Below, piece after piece: positions 42,679 to 50,860 of a stretch of DNA of 64,000 bases. The notes beneath the pieces were generated by a model. That model saw nothing but the letters and a program-made list of their open reading frames with translations, ran no database searches and was not told where the DNA came from. The stretch covers positions 1 through 64,000 of the forward strand of contig NZ_JAQLDU010000002.1 in NCBI RefSeq assembly GCF_028209625.1, read 5' to 3'. How positions within the stretch are numbered: position 1 is the first letter of the stretch; every line of letters starts with the position of its first letter. The position numbers and the translations under genes are program-made. Origin of the DNA: Collinsella aerofaciens. GTDB lineage: Bacteria; Actinomycetota; Coriobacteriia; Coriobacteriales; Coriobacteriaceae.

Positions 42679-42832
42679 GAAGGGTACGTACCCACCGCGT
42701 CGTTTGTAAACCCGCCTGGACGGCAAACGCGCTGGCTCGGCCTGCGAACGGTAAATACCGCTGCGCGCACGCCGCGGATCTCTCAAGAGGCTTACAATCG
42801 GTTTGGAAAGCAGACTGATTGTGAGGTTGCAT

Positions 42833-44053
42833 ATGGTTGATGAGGACTTTGCCTGGCGGCTTGCGCAGGAGCTCGTGCGGATCGACAGCTCAGACCCGGG
42901 CGCGTATGAGGATGAAATTGAGCGGTATATCAAAGCGCTGGTTGAGGCTCAGCTGGAGCGGTTGAGTCATCCGGTGCTCCATGCCGTGCAGGTTGAGGAA
43001 CTCGAGGTGCTGCCCGGGCGCCGCAACCTTAAAGTCACCGTGCCGGGCCAAAGCGACGAGCCGCGGCTGATCTATATCTGCCACATGGATACCGTCACCT
43101 TGGGCGATGGCTGGGACGCAGACATCGCACCGCTTGGGGCGGTTGTGCGCGACGATAAACTCTATGGCCGCGGTGCCTGCGATATGAAGGGTGGCCTGGC
43201 CTGCGCCATTGCCGCACTGGTCCATACGCTCGAGCGCGTGGCGGCGGATGGCGCGCTGCCACGCCGCGGCTTTTCGCTCATCTGCTCGGTCGACGAGGAA
43301 GACTTCATGCGCGGCTCAGAGGCCGCGATCGATGCTGGCTGGGTCGGCTCGCGCGAATGGGTGCTGGACACCGAACCCACCGACGGACAGATCCAGGTGG
43401 CACACAAGGGGCGTACGTGGTTCGAGATCGAGATGGCCGGCGTCACGGCTCATGCAAGCCAGCCTTGGAAGGGCGCCGACGCCGACGCCGCCATAGCCGA
43501 GGTCGTGTGCTCGCTTCGTCGCACGTTTGCGACGCTGCCTTTACATGAGGAGCTGGGGCCATCGACCATCACGTTTGGACAGATCGAGGGTGGCTACCGT
43601 CCCTATGTCGTGCCCGACCGCGCCAAAGTCTGGGTCGACATGCGTCTGACCCCGCCGACCGATACGGCCGCCGCGACGCGCATGGTAGAGCAGGCCATCG
43701 CCGTCGCCGAAGCCGCCGTTCCCGGTTGCCATGGCAGCTACACCGTGACGGGCGACCGCCCCGCCATCGAGCGCGACCCGAACTCTCCCCTTCTAGCAGC
43801 GCTCAAGCGTGCCGCCGATGACGTGACGGACGCGGACACGACCGTCGGCTTCTTTACCGGCTACACCGACACCGCCGTCATTGCCGGCAAGACAGGCAAC
43901 CGCAATTGCATGAGCTACGGTCCCGGGTCGCTCGCGCTCGCACACAAGCCCAACGAATATGTGCCCCATGCCGATATCGTTCGTTGTCAGCAGGTGCTAA
44001 TCGCGCTCGCCGATAACGTGCTCTGGGACGCGAGCGGCCAAGTTGGGGCATAA
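42833..44053 (+). CDS. M20-family metallopeptidase (ArgE/DapE-like)
   Basis: 406-residue zinc hydrolase of the M20 group that cleaves N-acyl amino acids or small peptides. Metal and catalytic sites appear as YICHMDTVTLG (His, Asp), GRGACDMKGGLACA, SVDEEDFMRGSE (Glu pair) and DTEPTDG. The late FTGYTDTAVIAGKTG carries the remaining ligand region. The start MVDEDFAW follows GAGG. The exact substrate is not inferable. It may be co-transcribed with the next gene (40-base gap). Confidence 0.85.
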   Translation: MVDEDFAWRLAQELVRIDSSDPGAYEDEIERYIKALVEAQLERLSHPVLHAVQVEELEVLPGRRNLKVTVPGQSDEPRLIYICHMDTVTLGDGWDADIAPLGAVVRDDKLYGRGACDMKGGLACAIAALVHTLERVAADGALPRRGFSLICSVDEEDFMRGSEAAIDAGWVGSREWVLDTEPTDGQIQVAHKGRTWFEIEMAGVTAHASQPWKGADADAAIAEVVCSLRRTFATLPLHEELGPSTITFGQIEGGYRPYVVPDRAKVWVDMRLTPPTDTAAATRMVEQAIAVAEAAVPGCHGSYTVTGDRPAIERDPNSPLLAALKRAADDVTDADTTVGFFTGYTDTAVIAGKTGNRNCMSYGPGSLALAHKPNEYVPHADIVRCQQVLIALADNVLWDASGQVGA

Positions 44054-44092
44054 TAAGCCGCGAACAAACCGACTCGTGCGTTAGGACCGCCC

Positions 44093-44776
44093 ATGAAAGC
44101 ACTTCCGTTTCCCTGCATCCGCCCGGCTCAGGACCGCGTACTCGAGGCGCTGCCTGCAATGGGCAGCATCCTGAGCGGCAACGATGCTCTGCGCGGAGCC
44201 CTTGCCGATGGCCTGATGCTCAAGGACCCGGGTGCGGCGTATTACGTGTACGAATGCTCGGGCGAGCCGGGACGCGTGACGGGTGTCGTGGCGATCTGCC
44301 CGACGAGTGTACTTGCGGACGGCAAGGGCGATGCCAGCGCCGACGTGGCCGCCGCCGCGCGCGCGATCGCCGAGCTCAAGGTGCAGCCGCGCCCCGTGTC
44401 GCTCGCCTACGAGGCCTCGCCCGTCATGGATATCATCCTGGGTGCCGCCAAAGAGGGCGCGTCGCTCTACGCCGTCACCGACCCCGCGGGCATTACGCAC
44501 CGCGCGTGGGAGGTCAAGCGCGAGGACGCCGTCGGGGCCATCCGCGCTATGCTCGACCAAGCACCGGAGCCGGCACTGACCGACGACCCCGCCTACGCCG
44601 CCGCTCTGACCGGGGCGTCGCAGCTGCTGGCCGATGAGGCCCGTGCCGCCGGAACGTACACCGGCAAGGAGCCGTTCAACTTTACCGTTGCCGTGCTCTT
44701 CCCCGCCGCGCAGGTCAGCGGCGCCGCGCCGCAAGTTCCGACAGGTCTGCTCACGCACCAGGTCGCGCGGTTCTAG
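44093..44776 (+). CDS. Short DUF1015-like protein
   Basis: 227 residues. The segments starting FPCIRP, AAYYVYECSGEPGRVTGVVA, and DPAGITHRAWEV resemble the order of motifs in DUF1015 proteins. Those have about 400 residues and a HHR motif missing here. The function is unknown for the family. In other Firmicutes and Coriobacteria DUF1015 genes often neighbour serA and serC (from memory), and serC-serA do lie 2.8 kb upstream. The similarity is weak and the call tentative. Confidence 0.5.
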   Translation: MKALPFPCIRPAQDRVLEALPAMGSILSGNDALRGALADGLMLKDPGAAYYVYECSGEPGRVTGVVAICPTSVLADGKGDASADVAAAARAIAELKVQPRPVSLAYEASPVMDIILGAAKEGASLYAVTDPAGITHRAWEVKREDAVGAIRAMLDQAPEPALTDDPAYAAALTGASQLLADEARAAGTYTGKEPFNFTVAVLFPAAQVSGAAPQVPTGLLTHQVARF

Positions 44777-44821
44777 CAAGACCAGACCGCCCAGCACAAA
44801 AATCGGCAGCTCAACAAACAG

Positions 44822-44863
44822 GGGGCGGAGATGCAGCAGGTACATGCATCTCCGCCCCTTTTG
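44822..44863 (+). terminator. Intrinsic terminator
   Basis: GGGGCGGAGATGCA-gcaggtaca-TGCATCTCCGCCCC followed by TTTTG, downstream of the DUF1015-like gene. Confidence 0.9.
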
Positions 44864-44904
44864 CGTCGAGAAGTAAGTCGGCGACCCGCACCGCCACGCC
44901 CAAA

Positions 44905-45540
44905 CTACCCGCGCTGCGGACCCGCGGCAGCCACGAGCGGCTCAAGCCCCAGCTCGCGCGCGTAGTCTTCCTGCGTAAAGATCTCAACCAGTTCAAACGT
45001 ATCGGTCGTATCGTCAAACACGAAATGCAGCACCGAGCAGTTGCCCGGCACGCGCTCGCGCTCGTCGGCCTCCGTGCCCTTCACGTGATCCAAAAACTCC
45101 TTGATGGCCGATCCGTGGCTCACCGCAAGGACGCACTCGTGGTCCGGGCGTCGCATGAGTTCGGTCAGCGTCGCCACCATGCGCTCGCGCACCTGGATCT
45201 GGCCCTCGCCGCCAAATTGACGATAGAAATCGCGCCACGGGCGCTCGGGCATAAGCATCACGCGCTCGGCCTCAAAGTCGCCAAAGAACCACTCGCGCAG
45301 ACCGTCCAGGCGCTCGTACGCCAAGCCCGGCCACAGGTTGGCGATGGTCTGTTCGGTGCGGTGCAGCGTAGAGGTGTAGACGTGGTCGGGCTCAATGCCG
45401 CGTGCGCGCAAAAACATGCCGGCGCGCGCCGCCTGGTCGCAACCCAACTGCGTAAGCGGCGAGTCGCTCCAGCCCTGAATAATGCGCTTAAGGTTGAATA
45501 TCGTCTGTCCATGACGGACCAGATACAGATCTTTATTCAT
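44905..45540 (-). CDS. Histidine phosphatase (phosphoglycerate-mutase-like), copy 1
   Basis: 211 residues with the RHG signature LYLVRHGQTIFN at the N terminus, GWSDSPLTQLG, LREWFFGDFEAE (the second acidic site) and VLAVSHGSAIKEF (second histidine). The family includes cofactor-dependent mutases and broad phosphatases; the length and FGDFE motif suggest a phosphatase. The start MNKDLYLVRHG follows AAAGG. It lies 17 bases downstream of copy 2, forming a two-gene operon. Confidence 0.88.
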   Translation of the reverse strand: MNKDLYLVRHGQTIFNLKRIIQGWSDSPLTQLGCDQAARAGMFLRARGIEPDHVYTSTLHRTEQTIANLWPGLAYERLDGLREWFFGDFEAERVMLMPERPWRDFYRQFGGEGQIQVRERMVATLTELMRRPDHECVLAVSHGSAIKEFLDHVKGTEADERERVPGNCSVLHFVFDDTTDTFELVEIFTQEDYARELGLEPLVAAAGPQRG

Positions 45541-45557
45541 AGGGGTCCTTTCGTTCG

Positions 45558-46100
45558 TTACCAACCCAAGAGCGAAAACGCCCCGTCGCAATAGCCAAAA
45601 TGAAGCACGGCACCGTTGTCGGGTAGCTCTCCCCCGCCAGTCACATACTCAAGAAACTCCTGGCAGGCTGAGCCGTGGGAAACCGCCAGCACGCAGTCGT
45701 GCTGCGGCCTGGCCATGATGCGGGACAGCGCCGCGACCATGCGCGACTGAAGCTGCACTTCCGACTCGCCGCCAAAGGCCACCGGATAATCGCCCCAGGG
45801 CTGCGGCGGCATCTCGCGATTTGATGTGCCCTCCAGCGAGCCAAAATGCCACTCACGCAGGTCATCGACCAGCTCAATGGAACGGCCCTCGCCAACGATA
45901 AGCTCGGCCGTATGCCGCGCCCGGCCCAACGGCGAGGAATACACATGATCAAAGGCCACGCCACGCGCCGCAAACGCCGTACGCGCCGTCAGCGCCTGCT
46001 CGCGCCCGCGCGCCGTAAGCGGCGAATCGTGCCAGCCCTGCAAAATGCTCTGCACATTGAGCTCAGTCTGCCCATGCCGCACCAAATACAGATCTGCCAC
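45558..46100 (-). CDS. Histidine phosphatase, copy 2
   Basis: 180 residues from a GTG start at 46100 (GGGAGGG upstream), reading VADLYLVRHGQTELN. It shares GWHDSPLTARG, LREWHFGSLEG and VLAVSHGSACQEF with copy 1, evidence of a tandem duplication, but it has diverged and is shorter. The substrate is unknown. The longer opening upstream to 46247 runs through a family A palindrome and is rejected. Confidence 0.86.
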   Translation of the reverse strand: MADLYLVRHGQTELNVQSILQGWHDSPLTARGREQALTARTAFAARGVAFDHVYSSPLGRARHTAELIVGEGRSIELVDDLREWHFGSLEGTSNREMPPQPWGDYPVAFGGESEVQLQSRMVAALSRIMARPQHDCVLAVSHGSACQEFLEYVTGGGELPDNGAVLHFGYCDGAFSLLGW

Positions 46101-46115
46101 ACACCCTCCCCTCGT

Positions 46116-46153
46116 ACCACCACAAAGGGGACAGGAGCCTTTGTGGTGATTTT
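46116..46153. repeat. Family A palindrome, probable terminator
   Basis: ACCACCACAAAGG-ggacagga-gCCTTTGTGGTGATTTT. It sits 31 bases past the nitroreductase stop and 16 bases before the GTG of the histidine phosphatase gene. Confidence 0.83.
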
Positions 46154-46183
46154 GCCGCCGGATTGCACCGCAACGACGCACAA

Positions 46184-46855
46184 CTACAGCAGCACGTCGG
46201 CAAGCGGACGCTTGGGTACGTGGTGCACCTGCGCCTCGTCGCGCCAATAATTGATGGAGCCATCGGGGTTGGAATCGATCGCATCGATCACCTGTATCTC
46301 GGCCGGAACGCCAAAGGCCATGATCAGCTTGAGCTCATACTTGTCGTTATCGAGCCCCATGGCATCGATCGCATGGGGCGTAAAGGCCTTGAACATGCAG
46401 GCTGCCACCTCGGGCGTAGCGCTGCGGGCGGCGAGCATCATCGTCTGCGCGGCAATGCCCGTGTCGACCTCGGTAATGGGAGCGGCAGGCTTGCCCGGAA
46501 CGGCGCGCTCAGCCAGAATCGCGATGTAGCCGGTCGGGCGCTCGCCCTCGGCAGGACCCGGCCAATCCTTGAGCGCACCGGCCCATGCAAGCTCGTCAAA
46601 TACACGCGCGCAGTCCTCTGCACCGCTTACCACATGAAAACGCAGACGCTGAGCATTGGCACCGCAGGGAGCCAGGTGCGCCAGTTCCGCCAGCTCGAGC
46701 AAAAACTCGCGCGGCACGCGCATGGACTCGTCAAAGCGACGGCACGTACGGGCACGACGGACCAGCGCATCAAACGCTTCCAGACCGAGCTTTTCGCAGC
46801 CCTGCTTTGCCATCGATTCTGCGCTTACCGGCGCTGCGGGAACTGCTTCGTTCAT
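46184..46855 (-). CDS. Nitroreductase-family flavoprotein
   Basis: 223 residues of the FMN-dependent NAD(P)H oxidoreductase fold. RARTCRRFDESMRVP (FMN-phosphate arginines), LAELAHLAPCGANAQ, TEVDTGIAAQTMMLAA and MAFGVPAEIQ mark the family. The start MNEAVPAAPV follows GGGGG. The natural substrate is unknown; such enzymes reduce nitro compounds, quinones or flavins. Confidence 0.87.
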   Translation of the reverse strand: MNEAVPAAPVSAESMAKQGCEKLGLEAFDALVRRARTCRRFDESMRVPREFLLELAELAHLAPCGANAQRLRFHVVSGAEDCARVFDELAWAGALKDWPGPAEGERPTGYIAILAERAVPGKPAAPITEVDTGIAAQTMMLAARSATPEVAACMFKAFTPHAIDAMGLDNDKYELKLIMAFGVPAEIQVIDAIDSNPDGSINYWRDEAQVHHVPKRPLADVLL

Positions 46856-47090
46856 AGGGACCCCCAATTCAAGCCAATTGTCTTTAGGAAAATCTAACCT
46901 AAAACGTAGGCAATAACGAACAGGGCTGCAATGTTCTACACCTGTTGAATAGAAAATCGCGACGTGGGGAACAACGGAAACAATTCGGGACCTTTGGGTT
47001 ACGTTTCGCCCTCCCCGACCCATACGCCAGCGCCTTTAAGCGATACTGGTTGTAACGATCAAGGCTTACGCCGCACGGAAAGGAGACATT

Positions 47091-47693
47091 ATGGGCATCT
47101 TTAAGAACGATGACCAAAAATCGAGCCAGTTTGGATTTGACGAGAAAAGCATGGCGGGCAAAGCCGTCAAGGCCGTACGCTGAATCTACGCCATCACGGG
47201 CGTCTTAGCACTCATTGCTGGTATCGCGCTGCTTTTTGCACCCGCCAAGTCCCTCGTCTTTTTGACGACCGTCCTGGGTTTTTACTTTGTAATCACCGCT
47301 GCCATCAGGCTGTTCACTGCCATTTTTGAGCCGCTGCTGCCCACCGGCTGGCGCGTGACGAGCATCATCTCCAACCTACTCATTATCTTGGGCGGCGTCA
47401 TAATCCTGCGCAACCAGGCCTTCTCGACCGCGACGCTCACCACGATGGTGGTTATCGTGGCCGGCTTTGGCTGGATTGTCGAAGGTGTCATGTCCATTCT
47501 GGAGTCCGAGCTTTCGTCCAACCGCGCCCTCGCCATCCTGAGCGGCGCACTCTCCATCATCGCCGGCATGTTCGTGTTTATCTATCCGCTGTGGTCGGCC
47601 AAGATGCTCGTCATCTTTAGCGGCGCCGCGCTGCTGGTGTTTGGCGTAACGCTGATTGTTCGTGCTATTCAATTTGGCAAACTGGTGCACTAG
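47091..47693 (+). pseudogene. HdeD-like (DUF308) membrane protein with in-frame TGA
   Basis: From ATG 47091 (AAAGGAGACATT upstream) 30 codons run to KAVRTGA at 47181-47183. The same frame then continues for 169 codons to a TAG at 47691. After the TGA the sequence IYAITGVLALIAGIALLFAP begins the first of about six helices of an HdeD/DUF308 protein. A TGG to TGA change would explain it, since Trp fits before the first helix. Translation could restart downstream (a TTG at 47262) and give a protein lacking the first helix. Recent inactivation, sequencing error or recoding are all possible. Confidence 0.75.
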
Positions 47694-48176
47694 ATGCCAC
47701 GAACGCTCTTTATTGATGCAGACGCCTGCCCGGTCACGCGCGAGTCGATTGACTGCGCGCGGCGGGCGGGCGTCGCCGTTGTTATCGCCGGCAACAGCAC
47801 GCAAAACCTGGAACGGCACATTCGCCGCGATGACCCGCGCGATGCCGAGCACGCGCGACGCGGCTTTTGGGTCACGACGCTCGACGTGAGCGTGGGCGCC
47901 GACAGCGCCGACTTTGCCATTGTCGAACGCCTGCAGGCGGATGACGTGGTCGTGACGCAGGACATTGGCTTGGCGAGCATGGTGCTCGGGCGCGATGCCG
48001 CCGCTATCGGTGTGCGCGGGCGCGTCTACGACAAAGCAACCATCGACATGCAGCTGTTTATTCGCCACGAGGAAAAGAAGGTGCGCCGCGCCGGCGGACG
48101 CACTCGCGGGCCGGCGGCATTTACCAGCGAAGACCGCGCCCGCTTTAAACGCAACCTCACCGAGCTGCTGCGCTAA
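47694..48176 (+). CDS. YaiI/YqxD-family protein (DUF188)
   Basis: 160 residues starting FIDADACPVTRE, with ADDVVVTQDIGLASMVLGR and the tail RAGGRTRGPAAFTSEDRARFKRNL. These are the complete set of DUF188 landmarks, a PIN-like putative nuclease fold of unknown role. Its ATG immediately follows the stop of the HdeD-like gene, so the two are one transcript and are translationally coupled. Confidence 0.92.
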   Translation: MPRTLFIDADACPVTRESIDCARRAGVAVVIAGNSTQNLERHIRRDDPRDAEHARRGFWVTTLDVSVGADSADFAIVERLQADDVVVTQDIGLASMVLGRDAAAIGVRGRVYDKATIDMQLFIRHEEKKVRRAGGRTRGPAAFTSEDRARFKRNLTELLR

Positions 48177-48180
48177 CCAA

Positions 48181-48282
48181 GGTAGATTTTTGGGACATGT
48201 CCGGAAATCTACCTTTTTGTTTTGGCGGCGGGGAATGCCCTGTTCACAGGAGTAGATCGTAAGACATGTCCCAATAATCTTC
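48181..48282. repeat. Inverted repeats with GGGACATGTCC core
   Basis: GGTAGATTT-ttgggacatgtccgg-AAATCTACC plus TTTTTG (48181-48217) works as the terminator of the DUF188 transcript. A partial second copy reading AGTAGATCGTAAGACATGTCCC lies at about 48249-48271. Confidence 0.8.
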
Positions 48283-49371
48283 TTAAAGGCCAACGGCGGA
48301 GAGGATGAGGCCCCAGCCAGCGCCGATGACGTACATCATGATCAGGAACACGGCATTTTCGCGGGCGCTGCGGTTGGTGCGGAACAGCACCAGATAACCC
48401 ACGCCGGCGGAAATGAGCGTGCCGGCGAGCATCGGGGCCAGCTGCAGCGCGCCTTCCAGGTACAGTTGCGTGATGACGACGCTGGCCGAGCAGTTGGGGA
48501 TCAGGCCGACGAGTGCCGAGCCCAGGACCGCAAGCGTCTCGTTGCCGCGCAGGAACTGCTCGATTGCGGACTCGCCGAACGTCTCGAGCACGGCAACCAG
48601 AATCAGCGTCACCAGGAAAATGAATACCGATACCTGCACGGTGTGGAAGATGGCGCTGCGGATAATCGACAGGACAGGCGTCCCTTCGTGGGAATGGGAG
48701 TGACCGTGACCATCATGGTGTTCATATTCGCCCTCATGACCGTGATCGTGGCCATGTCCGTGTTCGTGCTCGTCTTCGTCTTCATCACAACCGCAATGGT
48801 CGCGCTCGCACAGCTCGTGGATGTGGTCGGCGCTCACGCCCGCCTCGGCCACCTCGTCGATGATGTCACCGCCAGTGTGGTCGTCGTGCGCACAGTTCAC
48901 ATGGGCCGGGTTGGCCGCGGTTCCCAGCACGGTACGGCGAATCGCCGCATGCGCGCGAGCGTTACGACGCAGGCCGCGGATGGCGGCATCCACGATAAAG
49001 CCCGTAACCAGCGCGATCAGTGCCTTCGAAGCCAAAAGCATCGCCATGGTCTGCACGGGCACCTGCTCGGCGAGCAACAGCGGCAGCATCTCATCGGAGG
49101 TCGAAAGAAACACCGCCACCAACGTGCCCAAGGTCACGACACGACCGGCGTACAGCGTGGCCGCCATTGCCGAAAAGCCGCACTGCGGCACCATGCCCAG
49201 CAACGAGCCAACCACGGGGCCCGCGGCACCAGCGCGCTTGATGGCGCCGTTAACGCTGTCACCCGCGACGTGTTCCAGGGTCTCGAGGGCCAGATACGTC
49301 ACCAACAAAAACGGCACCAGCGACAGCGTGTCCTTGCCGGCGTCGAGCAAAATATCAATCAGCAAATCCAT
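48283..49371 (-). CDS. Putative manganese/metal transporter (ArsP_2-like permease) with His-rich loop
   Basis: 362 residues with about ten membrane helices in two blocks. The central cytoplasmic loop (about 165-235) is very rich in His, Asp and Glu (for example HEHGHGHDHGHEGEY), a likely metal-binding region. Paired motifs GSLLGMVPQCGFSAMAATLYAGR and GSALVGLIPNCSASVVITQLYL mark the inverted repeat of this permease family, annotated elsewhere as putative manganese transporter or arsenic efflux. The direction of transport and the ion are not proved. The start is ATG 49371. Confidence 0.8.
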   Translation of the reverse strand: MDLLIDILLDAGKDTLSLVPFLLVTYLALETLEHVAGDSVNGAIKRAGAAGPVVGSLLGMVPQCGFSAMAATLYAGRVVTLGTLVAVFLSTSDEMLPLLLAEQVPVQTMAMLLASKALIALVTGFIVDAAIRGLRRNARAHAAIRRTVLGTAANPAHVNCAHDDHTGGDIIDEVAEAGVSADHIHELCERDHCGCDEDEDEHEHGHGHDHGHEGEYEHHDGHGHSHSHEGTPVLSIIRSAIFHTVQVSVFIFLVTLILVAVLETFGESAIEQFLRGNETLAVLGSALVGLIPNCSASVVITQLYLEGALQLAPMLAGTLISAGVGYLVLFRTNRSARENAVFLIMMYVIGAGWGLILSAVGL

Positions 49372-49542
49372 GACGGATGGAACCTTTCGTGTCTTTCGGC
49401 AGCATTGTAAAAGTCCTAGCGGTCAACTAGGGTATTGTAGTTGTCCCGGGCGCGGTGCCAATAGTTGCCCATGGTAAACTATCATCTCGCCACAACTCAG
49501 TAACCCCGAGCCGCGCAACGCGGCCCGTCCAAGGAGTAGCAT

Positions 49543-50511
49543 ATGAACGTATCGCAAGCACTCGAATACGAGCGCCAGCCGTTTATCCCCATGTTTATCT
49601 ACGGCGACCACGGCGCCATGGAGTCCGAGCGCCAGAAGGGCGAGGAGGCCCTCAAGGTGCTCGAGACCGAGTACTTTACCGCCGAGGGCGACCCCGGCTT
49701 CGACTTTGCCACCGTGCGCGACCTGGCCGACCGCAACCGCGACCTGTGCGACCAGATTGGCGAGGCGCGTCTGCGCAACGTGACGCCCGCGACGCTCTCG
49801 CGCGGCCTGTCCGATGCCGACACCTGCGCCGCCATCGGCAAGATGCAAAAGCGCACCGCCGCGTCCGTTATGCGCGAAATCCGCGGCGACCGCGACGCGC
49901 TCGGCGTGGCCTACGCCCGCAAGCCCATCCAGGGCACCGTGCTCGGTATCGACATCGAGACCACCGGCCGTGCACCCGAGCGCGGCTATATCATCAACGT
50001 GGGCTGGGAGATCATGGAGCTCACCAGCGACGCCGTCCCGCATGACGCCGAGGCACACTACTGCGGCCTGCCCGACATCTACCGCGGCGAGGATGTGCCG
50101 TTGTCGAATATCCACCACATCACCTGGGACGACATCGACGGCAAAAAGCCGTTCCGCGAGAACAAAGAGCTGCAAAAGCAGCTGCTCAAGCTTATGAAGA
50201 AGTACCCGTACATGGCACACAACGCCGCCTTTGAGGACAGCTGGTTCAAGATCCACCTGGACGGCTACGCCGAGGCACGCCGCGCCGGCAAGATCATCGT
50301 CATCGACTCGCGCCAGATCTGCCGCAGCCTGGACGCCGACGTGCGCTCGCTCCCCCGCGAGTCCGCCCCCGCCGCGCTCGAGAACTGGGCACGCCGTCGC
50401 GGCACCCTCGCGCCCGACGCCAACGAGCAGCATCTGGGTCTGGACGACACCGACCTCATGCTCCGCACGGTACAGGCCGAGTTCAACCTCAAGAACCTAT
50501 TCGCGAAATAG
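49543..50511 (+). CDS. DEDDh 3'-5' exonuclease-like protein
   Basis: 322 residues. The first 125 are a helical domain I do not recognise. The remainder is a DnaQ-like exonuclease with GIDIETTG near 136 (Asp, Glu), HNAAFEDSWF near 226 (Asp) and HLGLDDTDL near 298 (His, Asp), so all five active-site residues are present. It may act in DNA repair or proofreading. AAGGAG precedes the ATG. Confidence 0.88.
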   Translation: MNVSQALEYERQPFIPMFIYGDHGAMESERQKGEEALKVLETEYFTAEGDPGFDFATVRDLADRNRDLCDQIGEARLRNVTPATLSRGLSDADTCAAIGKMQKRTAASVMREIRGDRDALGVAYARKPIQGTVLGIDIETTGRAPERGYIINVGWEIMELTSDAVPHDAEAHYCGLPDIYRGEDVPLSNIHHITWDDIDGKKPFRENKELQKQLLKLMKKYPYMAHNAAFEDSWFKIHLDGYAEARRAGKIIVIDSRQICRSLDADVRSLPRESAPAALENWARRRGTLAPDANEQHLGLDDTDLMLRTVQAEFNLKNLFAK

Positions 50512-50860
50512 CAACGCCTGCGACAAACACTGCTTGCTCACGAGCGGCCTCGCAGCGGGAAACACCGCAGCGGGGCCGCCCTACGTTCCACAGATAGATC
50601 TGCCATCACAAATTCTGAACCCTCATTTTGAACGATTTCGGCCAATTCCCGACACGTAATTCGTTGTCGGATGGCGATGCATCGATATCAAATGTGCAGC
50701 AATTGAGTTTTTATATGCTATAGCTAAGCTGCGATAACATTGATTTTAGGCGTGCCAACCCATAATTGCGTCAAGCTTTTGGACAGCATTTGGTTAGGCC
50801 CCTAAAACGACTTTCCCACTCAGCGCCATCAACACGGCATTAGCTGACACGATATATACC
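50512..50860. other. Intergenic stretch with a GC hairpin
   Basis: GCGGCCTCGCAGCGG and CCGCAGCGGGGCCGC pair with small bulges at 50544-50579 and may end the exonuclease transcript, though no T run follows. The next 280 bases are AT-rich and show nothing I can name; a TATATA lies just before the next gene. Confidence 0.45.

Noticed and set aside
47181..47183. The TGA in the HdeD-like gene as selenocysteine
   Set aside because: Position corresponds to a residue before the first membrane helix, not to a redox site, and no SECIS-like hairpin follows.
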